Below are positions 1-9,946 of a stretch of 46,034 nucleotides of DNA, in pieces (the first letter of the stretch is position 1; each line of letters starts with the position of its first letter). The notes below the pieces were generated by a model, which was not told the origin of the DNA, did not search any database, and was given only the letters and a program-made list of their open reading frames with translations. The DNA comes from JANOYC01 sp031428675 (lineage in GTDB: Bacteria > Actinomycetota > Actinomycetes > Actinomycetales > Microbacteriaceae), in NCBI GenBank assembly GCA_031428675.1, contig JANOYC010000132.1:1-46034 (forward strand), read 5' to 3'. Position numbers and translations under genes: made by a program.

Positions 1-1482
1 GAGGCGAAGATCGCGGCGCAAGTGCTTCGCGAGATCCGGCTCCGTCTCGAGTTCCTCATCCAGGTGGGGCTGAGCTACCTCGACCTGGCACGGGCTGCCG
101 GCACGCTGAGCGGCGGCGAGGCGCAGCGCATCCGGTTGGCAACCCAGATCGGTTCCGGGCTCACTGGTGTTCTTTACGTGCTCGATGAGCCGAGCATCGG
201 ATTGCACCAGCGTGACAACCGGCGTCTCATTGAAACGCTGGTCAAGCTCAAGAATCTCGGAAATACGCTCATCGTGGTCGAGCACGACGAAGACACAATT
301 CGAGCGGCCGACTGGATCGTCGACATCGGGCCGGGCGCGGGCGAGCACGGGGGAGCCGTCGTGCACTCGGGCTCCTACCAGGACCTCATCGACAATGTGA
401 CGTCGGTGACCGGCGACTATCTCGCTGGGCGCCGAATGATCTCAGCACCCGCCTCGCGACGGACACGTGACAAGTCCCGCCAGTTGCGCGTCGAGGGCGC
501 CCGCGCGAACAACCTGAAAAACGTGACGGTCGAATTTCCGCTCGGGCTCTTCACTGCCGTCACCGGGGTGAGCGGCTCGGGCAAGTCCTCTCTCGTGAAC
601 GACATTCTGTATCGGGTGCTCGCCAACACCCTCAATGGCGCCCGCCATGTGCCGGCGAAGCACACGCGCGTCACCGGACTCGACAACCTCGACAAGGTCG
701 TCCACGTCGACCAGGCCCCGATCGGCCGCACGCCGCGCTCGAACCCGGCAACCTACACGGGAGTCTTCGACCGCATCCGCACGCTCTTCTCCGAGACTGC
801 GGAAGCGAAGGCGCGCGGCTACCTTCCCGGCCGGTTCAGCTTCAACGTGAAAGGCGGGCGCTGCGAGAACTGCTCGGGCGACGGCACGATCAAGATCGAG
901 ATGAACTTCCTGCCCGACGTTTACGTTGCGTGTGAGGTGTGCGGGGGAGCCCGCTACAACCGCGACACGCTCGCCGTGCACTACAAGGGCAAGAACATCG
1001 CCGAAGTGCTCGACATGCCCATCAGTGAGGCTGCCGACTTCTTCGAGCCGATCGCGGCGATCCATCGTTTTCTGCGCACCCTCGTCGACGTCGGGCTCGG
1101 GTCTGTGCGCCTCGGCCAGAGCGCAACGACGCTGTCCGGCGGTGAAGCACAGCGGGTGAAGCTCGCGACCGAATTGCAGCGCCGATCGGCTGGGCGAAGC
1201 GTGTACGTTCTGGATGAGCCAACGACCGGGCTGCACTTCGAAGACGTGCGGAAGCTGCTCCTCGTGCTCAATGGGCTTGTCGACAAGGGCAACACGGTGA
1301 TCGTGATCGAACACAATCTCGATGTCATCAAATCAGCCGACTGGGTGATCGATCTCGGCCCGGAAGGTGGCTCGGGCGGCGGCCAGGTGGTTGCAACCGG
1401 AACACCGGATCACGTAGCCAAAAACCCCGACAGCCACACCGGGAGCTTCCTCCGGGAAGCCCTTATCGGAGCTCGGCACTGA
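1..1482 (+). CDS. uvrA: UvrABC system protein A, 3' part (5' end outside window)
   Basis: This is the C-terminal half of UvrA, the damage-recognition ATPase of nucleotide excision repair; the reading frame is open from base 1. About 493 residues are visible of a protein usually near 950. They begin just before the signature LSGGEAQRIRLA and Walker B-type LDEPSIGLHQRDN of the first ATPase module. The second Walker A (GVSGSGKSSLVND) follows. Next is a zinc module with paired cysteines (CENCSGDG and CEVCGG), then the second signature LSGGEAQRVKLA and LDEPTTGLHFED. The adjacent uvrC starts one base after the TGA stop, so UvrA and UvrC are probably co-transcribed. UvrA hands damaged DNA to UvrB, which is not in the window. 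Confidence 0.98.
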   Translation, partial: EAKIAAQVLREIRLRLEFLIQVGLSYLDLARAAGTLSGGEAQRIRLATQIGSGLTGVLYVLDEPSIGLHQRDNRRLIETLVKLKNLGNTLIVVEHDEDTIRAADWIVDIGPGAGEHGGAVVHSGSYQDLIDNVTSVTGDYLAGRRMISAPASRRTRDKSRQLRVEGARANNLKNVTVEFPLGLFTAVTGVSGSGKSSLVNDILYRVLANTLNGARHVPAKHTRVTGLDNLDKVVHVDQAPIGRTPRSNPATYTGVFDRIRTLFSETAEAKARGYLPGRFSFNVKGGRCENCSGDGTIKIEMNFLPDVYVACEVCGGARYNRDTLAVHYKGKNIAEVLDMPISEAADFFEPIAAIHRFLRTLVDVGLGSVRLGQSATTLSGGEAQRVKLATELQRRSAGRSVYVLDEPTTGLHFEDVRKLLLVLNGLVDKGNTVIVIEHNLDVIKSADWVIDLGPEGGSGGGQVVATGTPDHVAKNPDSHTGSFLREALIGARH

Positions 1483-1483
1483 C

Positions 1484-3385
1484 GTGTCCGATACCGTCAG
1501 GTGGCGTCCACCCGCCAGCGACATCCCTACCAATCCGGGCGTGTATCGGTTTCGCGACGACACTCAGCGGGTGCTGTACGTAGGCAAAGCCAACAACCTT
1601 CGGGCACGCCTCAGCAATTATTTCGCGCCGCTCAGCGGGTTGCACGAACGCACCCGACGCATGGTCCTGAGCGCGGCATCCGTCGAGTGGACAGTGGTGT
1701 CGAACGAATTCGAGGCGCTGCAACTCGAATTCACTTGGATCAAAGAGTTCGATCCTCCGTTCAACGTGAAGTTCCGCGACGACAAGTCCTACCCCTACCT
1801 AGCCATCACTCTGGGCGAGTCGGTGCCGCGCGCGCTCGTCACCCGCAATCGTGCAATCACCGGCGCCCGCTACTTCGGCCCCTACACGAAGGCCTGGGCC
1901 ATTCGCGAAACCCTCGACACGATGCTCAAGGCGTTCCCGATGCGCAGCTGCAGCGACGGGACGTACAAGCGCGCGGCGCAGACCGGCCGACCCTGTCTGC
2001 TGGGGGATATCGGAAAGTGCGCCGCTCCGTGCGTCGGCCGGATCAGCCCGGAGGAGCATAAGTCCATCGCGCTCGATCTCGCGTCGTTCATGGCCGGAAA
2101 CGATCGCCGATACACCGGTGACCTCACGAAACGGATGCAACAGGCATCCGCTGATCTCGACTACGAGTCGGCCGCTCGTTATCGCGACCAACTCGCTGCG
2201 CTCGAATCCGTGCTCGCCCGCTCTACAGTGGTGCTCGCCGACGATGTCGATACCGACGTGTTCGGCATCGCCCACGATGAGCTCGCGGCTGCGGTGCAAC
2301 AATTCATCGTGCGCGGCGGGCGCATTCGCGGCGTTCGCGGGTGGGTCGTCGACAAGGAGCTCGACCTCGCGTTGCCTGAACTTGTCGAGACGGTGTTGCA
2401 GAACGCTTACGACGTCGACGGCCCGGATCGCGAGGCGCTCGCGCCCCCCCGGGAGGTGCTGGTTCCCGCGCTCCCCGACGATGCCATCGAGCTCGAAATA
2501 TGGCTCGCCGGCATCCGGCAACGCGGCAAAGTGGCGCTCCGGGTGGCGCAGCGCGGTGACAAGGCGTCGCTCGCCCAGACGGCGGCAACCAACGCCGCCA
2601 ATGCTCTGGTGCTCTACAAGACCCGCCGTAGCGGCGACTTCGTGTCCCGTTCGCAAGCGCTTGCGGACATCCAGGAAGCGCTGGGCCTCGAAGAGGCGCC
2701 ACTTCGGATGGAGTGCTACGACGTCTCGCACCTGAGCGGCACCAACATCGTTGCCTCAATGGTCGTCTTCGAGGATGGTCTTCCGCGCAAGGATCAGTAC
2801 CGCCGATTCAGCATTCCGCAATCCTCCGACGACACCGAATCGATATACCAGACGTTGTCCAGACGTCTGGCCTATCTGCGAGCCGACGGCAAGGATGCCG
2901 ACGACGCGGAGAGCCCGGCGGTCAACCGCAAGAAGTTCGCCTACCGTCCGAATCTCCTCGTCGTCGATGGGGGCGAGCCCCAGGTGGCGGCAGCTCGCCG
3001 CGCTCTTCGCGAGTCGGGGGTGCGGAACATCGCGTTGTGCGGAATCGCCAAGCGACTCGAAGAGATCTGGATGCCTGACTCCGACTATCCGGTCATCCTC
3101 CCTCGCAACAGCGACGCGTTGTTTCTCTTCCAACGTCTGCGCGATGAAGCTCATCGCTTCGCGATCAGCTACCAACGGCAGAAGCGCTCGAGCGACATCG
3201 CGTCTGTACTCGCCGAGATTCCGGGGCTCGGACCTGCGAGAGTGCGCGCGCTGCTGCGACACTTCGGATCAGTTGCGAAACTCAAGTCCGCAGATGTCGT
3301 TGCGATTACCGAGGTGGCAGGGATCGGCCCGGTGCTCGCTGCCACGATCGCTGAACGCCTGAGCGACGCAACGTCGACTCGGTAA
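1484..3385 (+). CDS. uvrC: UvrABC system protein C (excinuclease subunit C)
   Basis: UvrC makes the dual incision on either side of a lesion once UvrB is loaded. The protein is 633 residues. It has an N-terminal GIY-YIG nuclease domain (about 15-93, with GVY and YVGKANNLRARL) and a UVR domain for UvrB contact (about 203-238). The RNase H-like nuclease domain follows (YDVSHLSGTNIV, LLVVDGGEPQVAAA). Two helix-hairpin-helix repeats lie at the C-terminus (IPGLGPARVRALL and VAGIGPVLAATIA). The GTG start at 1484 lies one base after the uvrA stop, which suggests coupling. Length and domain order are normal for the family. Confidence 0.98.
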   Translation: MSDTVRWRPPASDIPTNPGVYRFRDDTQRVLYVGKANNLRARLSNYFAPLSGLHERTRRMVLSAASVEWTVVSNEFEALQLEFTWIKEFDPPFNVKFRDDKSYPYLAITLGESVPRALVTRNRAITGARYFGPYTKAWAIRETLDTMLKAFPMRSCSDGTYKRAAQTGRPCLLGDIGKCAAPCVGRISPEEHKSIALDLASFMAGNDRRYTGDLTKRMQQASADLDYESAARYRDQLAALESVLARSTVVLADDVDTDVFGIAHDELAAAVQQFIVRGGRIRGVRGWVVDKELDLALPELVETVLQNAYDVDGPDREALAPPREVLVPALPDDAIELEIWLAGIRQRGKVALRVAQRGDKASLAQTAATNAANALVLYKTRRSGDFVSRSQALADIQEALGLEEAPLRMECYDVSHLSGTNIVASMVVFEDGLPRKDQYRRFSIPQSSDDTESIYQTLSRRLAYLRADGKDADDAESPAVNRKKFAYRPNLLVVDGGEPQVAAARRALRESGVRNIALCGIAKRLEEIWMPDSDYPVILPRNSDALFLFQRLRDEAHRFAISYQRQKRSSDIASVLAEIPGLGPARVRALLRHFGSVAKLKSADVVAITEVAGIGPVLAATIAERLSDATSTR

Positions 3386-3429
3386 GCTGAGGGTTCACCC
3401 GTGAGCCGCGAGCACCGAGGACACTACCC

Positions 3430-4302
3430 ATGGCGCCCGAGAACCACCAAGACCTCCTGATCGTCACCGGCATGTCCGGGGCCGGTCGTTCCACGGTCGG
3501 CAACGCTCTCGAAGACCTCGGGTGGTACGTGGTCGACAATCTTCCCCCGCAAATGTTGCGAACGCTCGTGGATCTCGCCGGACGCGCGGGGGAGTCAATC
3601 CCGCACATTGCTGCGGTCGTCGACGTTCGCGGTGGGCGATTGTTCTCCGATATCCGCGACGTGGTCGCCGATCTCCGCGACAAGGCGAGGGTGCGCGTGT
3701 TGTTCCTCGAAGCAACCGATGCCGCGCTGATCCGGCGATTCGAGCAGGTTAGGCGCCCGCACCCGCTGCAGGGCGAGGGAACGATCCTTGATGGAATCGT
3801 CGCCGAGCGCTCCCTCATGGGGGAGCTCCGCGAGAGCAGCGACATCATCGTGGACACCTCGGAACTCAACATCCACCAACTCGCGACGACGATCGCGGAG
3901 CGCTTCGCCGCCGCTGATACTCCCGGCGTGCGCGTGACCCTGGTGAGCTTTGGCTATAAATACGGCCTCCCTCCCGATGCCGATATCGTCGCAGACGCCC
4001 GATTTCTTCCCAATCCCTTCTGGGTACCGTCGCTCCGATCGTCGACGGGACTTGATGGCGACGTGCGCGACTTCGTTCTGGGCCAGCGCGGGGCCCTCGA
4101 GTTCATCGGCAGCTATGGCGCCGCCTTGGCTCCTGTGCTTGAGGGGTATCAGCGGGAAAACAAGAGACACGCTACGATCGCCATTGGCTGTACTGGCGGC
4201 AAGCACCGATCGGTCGCCGTCGTCGAGGAGCTCGCCACGGCGTTGCGGAATCTACCCGGCGTGGCAGTCAACGTGAAGCACCGCGATCTGGGACGGGAAT
4301 AA
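3430..4302 (+). CDS. rapZ: RapZ/YvcJ family nucleotide-binding protein
   Basis: A P-loop protein of 290 residues with Walker A GMSGAGRS at about residues 14-21. The conserved C-terminal block AIGCTGGKHRSVAVVEEL is typical of RapZ. The family binds ATP/GTP. In Enterobacteria it is an RNA-binding adaptor controlling glmS mRNA decay, while in actinobacteria its role is not settled. The ATG at 3430 is preceded by GAGGA about 9 bases upstream. The gene is followed after 57 bases by whiA. In mycobacteria a yvcK/cuvA gene lies between these two, and none is present here. Confidence 0.95.
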   Translation: MAPENHQDLLIVTGMSGAGRSTVGNALEDLGWYVVDNLPPQMLRTLVDLAGRAGESIPHIAAVVDVRGGRLFSDIRDVVADLRDKARVRVLFLEATDAALIRRFEQVRRPHPLQGEGTILDGIVAERSLMGELRESSDIIVDTSELNIHQLATTIAERFAAADTPGVRVTLVSFGYKYGLPPDADIVADARFLPNPFWVPSLRSSTGLDGDVRDFVLGQRGALEFIGSYGAALAPVLEGYQRENKRHATIAIGCTGGKHRSVAVVEELATALRNLPGVAVNVKHRDLGRE

Positions 4303-4359
4303 CCACCCTCCGATCGCCTCGCCCGAAACAGGTCGGGCCAGAACCAGATAAGGAAAACC

Positions 4360-5340
4360 GTGCCCCTTACGGCCGACGTCAAAGACGAACTCACGAACGT
4401 CGAGGTGCAGAAGACCACGATTCGAGCCGCGGAACTCGCGACAATCCTGCGATTCTCTGGTGGGCTGCACATGATCTCGAGCCGGATCGCGGTCGAATCC
4501 GAATTGGACAGCGCCAATTTGGCGCGCCGGGTGCGCAAAGATCTCGCCGAACTCTACGGCGTGCGCAGCGAGGCCGCCGTGCTCTCACCGTCGGGCACCC
4601 GACGCACGAACCACTACCTCGTGCGGGTCGTCGACGGCGGCGAGACCCTCGCCCGCCAGACCGGATTACTGGATGCTCGACGCCGTCCGATTCGCGGACT
4701 CCCGAACAAACTGACCACCGGTGCCCGGGATGAGCTCGCCGCCGTCTGGCGCGGTGCCTTTCTGGCGCAAGGCACTCTGACAGACCCCGGACGCTCCGCG
4801 GCGCTGGAAGTCACCTGCCCCGGCAACGAGGCCGCGATGGCGCTGGTCGGCGCCGCTGGTCGTCTCCAGATCTCGGCGAAGGCCAAAGAAGTACGTGGTG
4901 TGCACCGCGTGGTCATCCGCGACGGCGAGGCCATTGGAGCGATGTTGCGCATCATGGGCGCGACCGAGAGCGTGGCGGCGTGGGAAGCCATGCGTCAGCG
5001 CCGGGAGGTGCGAGCCACAGCCAACCGTCTCGTGAACTTCGACGATGCGAATCTCCGCCGGTCAGCTCAAGCCGCCGTGGCCGCCTGCGCCCGCGTCGAA
5101 CGTGCACTCGAGATCCTCGACGGCGACGTACCGGCCCACTTGAAATACGCCGGTGACCTCCGCTTGAGCTTCCGCGATGCGAGCCTGGACGAGCTCGGAC
5201 ACCACGCCGATCCGCCGATGACGAAAGATGCCGTTGCCGGGCGCATCCGACGACTGCTCGCGATGGCTGACAAAAAAGCATCCGATCTCGGAATTCCGGG
5301 CACGGATGCCAACCTCCCTCCCGATCTGGACGACGACTGA
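4360..5340 (+). CDS. whiA: WhiA family sporulation/cell-division transcription regulator
   Basis: WhiA couples a degenerate LAGLIDADG homing-endonuclease-like N-terminal fold to a C-terminal helix-turn-helix. It activates septation genes in Streptomyces and is conserved in non-sporulating Gram-positive bacteria. The 326 residues match the family length. The N-terminal region contains VKDELTNVE and the ELATILRFSGGLH block. The C-terminal DNA-binding region contains PPMTKDAVAGRIRRLL. The start is GTG at 4360, with AAGGA a few bases upstream. In Streptomyces WhiA works with WhiB, which is not in this window. Confidence 0.96.
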   Translation: MPLTADVKDELTNVEVQKTTIRAAELATILRFSGGLHMISSRIAVESELDSANLARRVRKDLAELYGVRSEAAVLSPSGTRRTNHYLVRVVDGGETLARQTGLLDARRRPIRGLPNKLTTGARDELAAVWRGAFLAQGTLTDPGRSAALEVTCPGNEAAMALVGAAGRLQISAKAKEVRGVHRVVIRDGEAIGAMLRIMGATESVAAWEAMRQRREVRATANRLVNFDDANLRRSAQAAVAACARVERALEILDGDVPAHLKYAGDLRLSFRDASLDELGHHADPPMTKDAVAGRIRRLLAMADKKASDLGIPGTDANLPPDLDDD

Positions 5341-5361
5341 CGAGCGTCTCAGGCATCCCGC

Positions 5362-5367
5362 TAGACT
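5362..5367 (+). promoter_or_regulatory. possible -10 element upstream of sodA
   Basis: TAGACT fits the actinobacterial TANNNT -10 pattern and lies 61 bases before the sodA start, in the 87-base gap after whiA. No convincing -35 is visible. The same hexamer occurs upstream of ctaB. Confidence 0.3.
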
Positions 5368-5427
5368 GACAACCGTTCCGTGGGTCGCCCGAGGCGGCGA
5401 ACCTGAATCATGTTCAAGGAGATTTCG

Positions 5428-6054
5428 ATGGCTGACTACACCCTTCCCGAACTCGCCTACGACTACTCGGCATTAGCACCGAGCATCAGCGCGACCATTA
5501 TGGAGCTACACCACAGCAAGCACCACCAGGCTTACGTGACCGGCGCGAACACCGCCCTGGCGCAGCTCGCCGAGGCTCGTGACTCTGAGAACCTCGCGGC
5601 GGTCAACAAACTGGAGAAGGACCTCGCGTTCAACCTCGGCGGTCACGTCAACCACTCGATCTTCTGGACGAACATGTCGCCAGACGGTGGCGACAAGCCG
5701 ACCGGCGAGCTGGCATCGGCGATCGACGACAACTTCGGCTCATTCGATAAGTTCACTGCGCACTTCACCGCAACAGCAATGGGCGTGCAGGGTTCCGGCT
5801 GGGCAGTGCTGTCGTGGGACTCCATCGGGCAGCGACTGATCATTCAGCAGTTCTTCGACCAACAAGCCAACCACGCGGCCGGAACGGTTCCGGTGCTCAT
5901 GCTGGATGTCTGGGAGCACGCGTACTACCTCGACTACAAGAATGTCCGCGCCGACTACGTGAAGGCCTTCTGGAACATCGTTGACTGGTCTAATGTCCAG
6001 CAGCGGTTCGAGACGGCCCGCGAGAAGACCGCTGGCCTCCTGCTACTCTCGTAG
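5428..6054 (+). CDS. sodA: superoxide dismutase, Mn/Fe family (probably Mn)
   Basis: Cytoplasmic superoxide dismutase of 208 residues. The metal ligands are seen in the MELHHSKHHQAYV segment, in LGGHVNHSIFW, and in the signature DVWEHAYY (Asp and His). The ATG at 5428 is preferred over an in-frame ATG 18 bases upstream because AAGGAG sits 6 bases before it. In the M. tuberculosis iron enzyme the second-sphere residue is His in YDHQTN. The equivalent position here is Gln (FDQQAN), which suggests manganese preference; this is an inference. The gene stands alone, with a possible promoter in the upstream gap. Confidence 0.96.
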   Translation: MADYTLPELAYDYSALAPSISATIMELHHSKHHQAYVTGANTALAQLAEARDSENLAAVNKLEKDLAFNLGGHVNHSIFWTNMSPDGGDKPTGELASAIDDNFGSFDKFTAHFTATAMGVQGSGWAVLSWDSIGQRLIIQQFFDQQANHAAGTVPVLMLDVWEHAYYLDYKNVRADYVKAFWNIVDWSNVQQRFETAREKTAGLLLLS

Positions 6055-6060
6055 CGCTCT

Positions 6061-6091
6061 GGGCCGCGGCCCGAAACCACCACCCACCACC
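6061..6091. other. palindrome and C-rich tract between sodA and gap
   Basis: A perfect 12-bp palindrome (GGGCCGCGGCCC, 6061-6072) lies 6 bases after the sodA stop. It is followed by a C-rich tract (6077-6091) whose complement has five short G runs and could form a two-tier quadruplex. The function is unknown. It could act in termination of sodA or in the gap leader. Confidence 0.3.
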
Positions 6092-6128
6092 ACGTGCGTC
6101 TCGTGACGCCAAAACACCTGGAGTTCCA

Positions 6129-7136
<1,008 letters not shown>

Positions 7137-7150
7137 TCGGCACGCACTTC

Positions 7151-8365
7151 ATGACGCTTCGCACCATCGAGTCCCTCGGGACTCTCGCGGGCAAAACGGT
7201 CATCGTCCGTTGCGATCTCAACGTCCCCCTGACGGACGGCAAGATCACGGACGATGGCCGTGTCCGTGCCTCGTTGCCCACGCTCAATCTGCTCATCAAT
7301 GCGGGGGCACGCGTCGTTGTCGTGTCGCACCTCGGGCGGCCCGACGGGTCTCCCGACGCGAAGTACAGCCTCGCGCCAGTTGCCCAACGGTTGAGTGAAC
7401 TCCTCGGCTCGCCCGTGGTGTTCGCCGCAGACACGGTTGGCAGCGCGGCGAAGGAAGCCGTCAGCGGATTGAAGAACGGCGGCGTCGCCCTTCTCGAAAA
7501 CCTGCGCTTCAACGCGGGGGAGACGGCGAAATCCGAAGACGAACGCCGTGCGTTCGCCACCAAACTCGCCGAATTCGGTGACGCGTTCGTGTCGGATGGT
7601 TTCGGTGTCGTGCACCGAAAGCAGGCAAGCGTCTACGAGCTCGCGACGCTTCTGCCGAGCGCCGCCGGAACACTCATCGCGAGTGAGCTGGAAGTACTCG
7701 ACAGACTCACCGAGACGCCGGAACGGCCTTACACGGTCGTTCTCGGCGGATCGAAGGTGTCCGACAAGCTCGGCGTCATTCAGCACCTTCTCCCGCGCGT
7801 CGACTCGTTGCTGATCGGCGGGGGGATGGTGTTCACCTTCCTCGCAGCGCAGGGGCACACGGTTGGATCGAGCCTTCTCGAGGCAGATCAGATCCCCACG
7901 GTGCTGCACTATCTCAGCGAGGCCGAGCGCCTCGGAGTGAAAATCGTTCTCCCCACGGATGTCGTGGTCGCGTCGAAGTTCGGTGCGGACGCTGAACACG
8001 TGGTCACCTCTGCCGAGGGAATTGAAAACACCCCGTACGGATCGTCGGGGCTCGGCCTGGACATCGGTCCCGACACCGCTGTGGCGTTCGCCGAGATCGT
8101 CGCGGCGTCGAAGACAGTGTTCTGGAACGGCCCCATGGGCGTCTTCGAGCTCGCACCGTTCGCCGCCGGCACGAAGGCTGTTGCTGGCGCCTTGACCCAA
8201 GTATCCGGACTCGGCGTGGTCGGCGGGGGCGACTCCGCCGCCGCCGTGCGAGCGCTTGGCTTCCGCGACGACCAATTCGGCCACATATCGACGGGCGGCG
8301 GTGCAAGCCTCGAATTCCTCGAGGGTAAGCGTCTCCCTGGACTGGAGATTCTCGGATGGAACTGA
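7151..8365 (+). CDS. pgk: phosphoglycerate kinase
   Basis: Transfers phosphate from 1,3-bisphosphoglycerate to ADP. The protein is 404 residues. Visible motifs are RCDLNVPL and SHLGRPDG in the N-domain, and WNGPMGVFE and GGGDSAAAV in the nucleotide-binding C-domain. The ATG at 7151, 14 bases after the gap stop, fits the family N-terminus. It has no clear Shine-Dalgarno sequence, so re-initiation from gap is likely. The frame continues upstream into gap but that part does not belong to the gene. The stop overlaps the tpiA start by 10 bases. Confidence 0.97.
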   Translation: MTLRTIESLGTLAGKTVIVRCDLNVPLTDGKITDDGRVRASLPTLNLLINAGARVVVVSHLGRPDGSPDAKYSLAPVAQRLSELLGSPVVFAADTVGSAAKEAVSGLKNGGVALLENLRFNAGETAKSEDERRAFATKLAEFGDAFVSDGFGVVHRKQASVYELATLLPSAAGTLIASELEVLDRLTETPERPYTVVLGGSKVSDKLGVIQHLLPRVDSLLIGGGMVFTFLAAQGHTVGSSLLEADQIPTVLHYLSEAERLGVKIVLPTDVVVASKFGADAEHVVTSAEGIENTPYGSSGLGLDIGPDTAVAFAEIVAASKTVFWNGPMGVFELAPFAAGTKAVAGALTQVSGLGVVGGGDSAAAVRALGFRDDQFGHISTGGGASLEFLEGKRLPGLEILGWN

Positions 8366-9147
8366 CCGCACGCACCCCGCTCATTGCCGGCAACTGGAAG
8401 ATGAACCTCGACCATTTGCAGGCTATCGCCTTCGTGCAGAAGCTCGCGTGGAGCCTGAAGGATGCGAAGTACGACGCGAGTGCGGTCGAAGTGGCGGTAT
8501 TCCCGCCGTTCACCGACCTGCGTTCGGTGCAGACGTTGATCTCGGCTGACAAGCTGGACCTGAAGTTCGGAGCCCAGGACGTGTCCACGCAGGAATCGGG
8601 CGCCTACACCGGCGAAATCTCCGCGGCATTCCTCGCGGCGCTCGATTGCGATTACGTGATCATTGGGCACTCTGAGCGACGCACCCTGCACAACGAAACC
8701 GACGACGTCATCGCCGCGAAAACGGCGCAAGCTCTGAAGCACGGCGTCGTTCCGGTGATCTGCGTGGGCGAAACCGCGGAAGATCTGGAAAAGCATGGAC
8801 CGAGCGCCGTTCCGGTCGCCCAGTTGCGTGCCGCGCTCGCCAGCGCACAAGGGGCCACCGATATCGTCGTTGCCTACGAGCCAGTGTGGGCGATCGGCTC
8901 GGGGCAGGCCGCGACGCCGGAGCAAGCCGAACAGGTCTGCGCACAGTTGCGCATCGTGCTCGATGACATCCTCGGACCGGACGTGGCCGCTGCGACGCGC
9001 ATCCTCTACGGCGGCTCGGTGAAGTCAGGCAACATCGCCGGCTTCATGCGCCAGCCCAATGTCGATGGAGCCCTTGTCGGCGGTGCGAGTCTCGACCTCG
9101 AGGAGTTCTCCCGCATCGTTCAGTTCCCGAAGCACGTCGGAACCTGA
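8356..9147 (+). CDS. tpiA: triosephosphate isomerase
   Basis: Interconverts dihydroxyacetone phosphate and glyceraldehyde 3-phosphate. The protein is 263 residues, a TIM barrel. It has Asn and Lys in AGNWKMN at about residues 11-17, the catalytic His in IIGHSERR, the catalytic Glu in AYEPVWAIGSG, and the phosphate-binding ILYGGSVK. The ATG lies inside the end of pgk (10-base overlap), which shows tight operon coupling in gap-pgk-tpiA. Confidence 0.98.
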   Translation: MELTARTPLIAGNWKMNLDHLQAIAFVQKLAWSLKDAKYDASAVEVAVFPPFTDLRSVQTLISADKLDLKFGAQDVSTQESGAYTGEISAAFLAALDCDYVIIGHSERRTLHNETDDVIAAKTAQALKHGVVPVICVGETAEDLEKHGPSAVPVAQLRAALASAQGATDIVVAYEPVWAIGSGQAATPEQAEQVCAQLRIVLDDILGPDVAAATRILYGGSVKSGNIAGFMRQPNVDGALVGGASLDLEEFSRIVQFPKHVGT

Positions 9148-9210
9148 CTCCCAGGCGCCGTCGCGCCATTACACTAGTACACGGCTTACACGCTGTCGAA
9201 AGGTACTCCC

Positions 9211-9459
9211 GTGGAAATTCTCCAGGTCGTGCTGCAGGTTCTCCTTGGAATTACGAGCCTGCTGCTCACACTGCTCATCCTGCTCCACCGCGGTCGCGGT
9301 GGAGGCCTCTCCGACATGTTCGGCGGGGGAGTGACCTCCAACCTTGGCGCGTCGGGCGTCGCAGAGCGCAACCTCAACCGCATCACAGTGCTCCTCGGAG
9401 TGATCTGGATCAGCTGCATCGTGGTTCTCGGTCTGATCACGAAGTTCGCCGGCATCTAG
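9211..9459 (+). CDS. secG: preprotein translocase subunit SecG
   Basis: Small accessory subunit of the SecYEG translocon in the cytoplasmic membrane. The protein is 82 residues with two hydrophobic segments (about 1-22 and 54-78). They flank a cytoplasmic loop containing the family motif HRGRGGGLSDMFGGG. The start is GTG at 9211 with GAAAGG 7 bases upstream. Placement after tpiA is common in actinobacteria and other Gram-positive bacteria. Confidence 0.95.
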   Translation: MEILQVVLQVLLGITSLLLTLLILLHRGRGGGLSDMFGGGVTSNLGASGVAERNLNRITVLLGVIWISCIVVLGLITKFAGI

Positions 9460-9519
9460 TTTCAGCGGTCCAGCAGTCGTCACCCGCCATCAGGCGGCAG
9501 AACAAGAAGGTACATTCTC

Positions 9520-9882
9520 GTGGCATCAGGCGGTAGTGCAATCCGTGGTTCGCGTGTTGGCGCAGGTCCCATGGGCGAACAGGATCGAGGCTTCCACGCC
9601 GACCGAATCCAGGTCTCCTATTGGGATGAGATGGGCAACGAGACGGTGCGGTATTTCGCGGCGAACCTGCCCGACGAAGAGATCCCCGAGGTGATCGACT
9701 CCCCGTCGACTGGACTGCCCGCTGGTCGCGACAAGGCCAACCCACCGTCGGTCGCAAAGCTTGAGCCCTACAAGACTCACTTGGCATATGTGAAGGAGCG
9801 CCGCACCGAAGAAGAGGCGGCAACTCTGCTCGACGAAGCATTGACGCAATTGCGGGCGCGCCGCGGAACCACCGCGCAATAG
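9520..9882 (+). CDS. rbpA: RNA polymerase-binding protein RbpA
   Basis: Actinobacterial transcription factor that binds RNA polymerase and group 1/2 sigma factors and stabilises the open complex. The protein is 120 residues. The unstructured N-terminal tail contains AIRGSRVGAG. The core domain includes ISYWDE-like VSYWDEMGNE. The C-terminal basic-linker and sigma-interacting region includes KTHLAYVKERRTEEEA. The start is GTG at 9520 with AAGAAGG about 9 bases upstream. A strong terminator follows directly. Confidence 0.96.
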   Translation: MASGGSAIRGSRVGAGPMGEQDRGFHADRIQVSYWDEMGNETVRYFAANLPDEEIPEVIDSPSTGLPAGRDKANPPSVAKLEPYKTHLAYVKERRTEEEAATLLDEALTQLRARRGTTAQ

Positions 9883-9895
9883 CGTCCCCACTGCA

Positions 9896-9930
9896 AGAAA
9901 GACCCCGAGCGATTCGCTCGGGGTCTTTCT
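9896..9930. terminator. bidirectional intrinsic terminator between rbpA and pgl
   Basis: A perfect 16-bp inverted repeat (arms 9896-9911 and 9915-9930) with a 3-base loop. The outer stem is A-rich on the left and T-rich on the right, so either strand gives a G+C stem followed by T residues. It lies between the convergent rbpA and pgl genes. Confidence 0.92.
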
Positions 9931-9946
9931 CACTGACGACTGTCGT

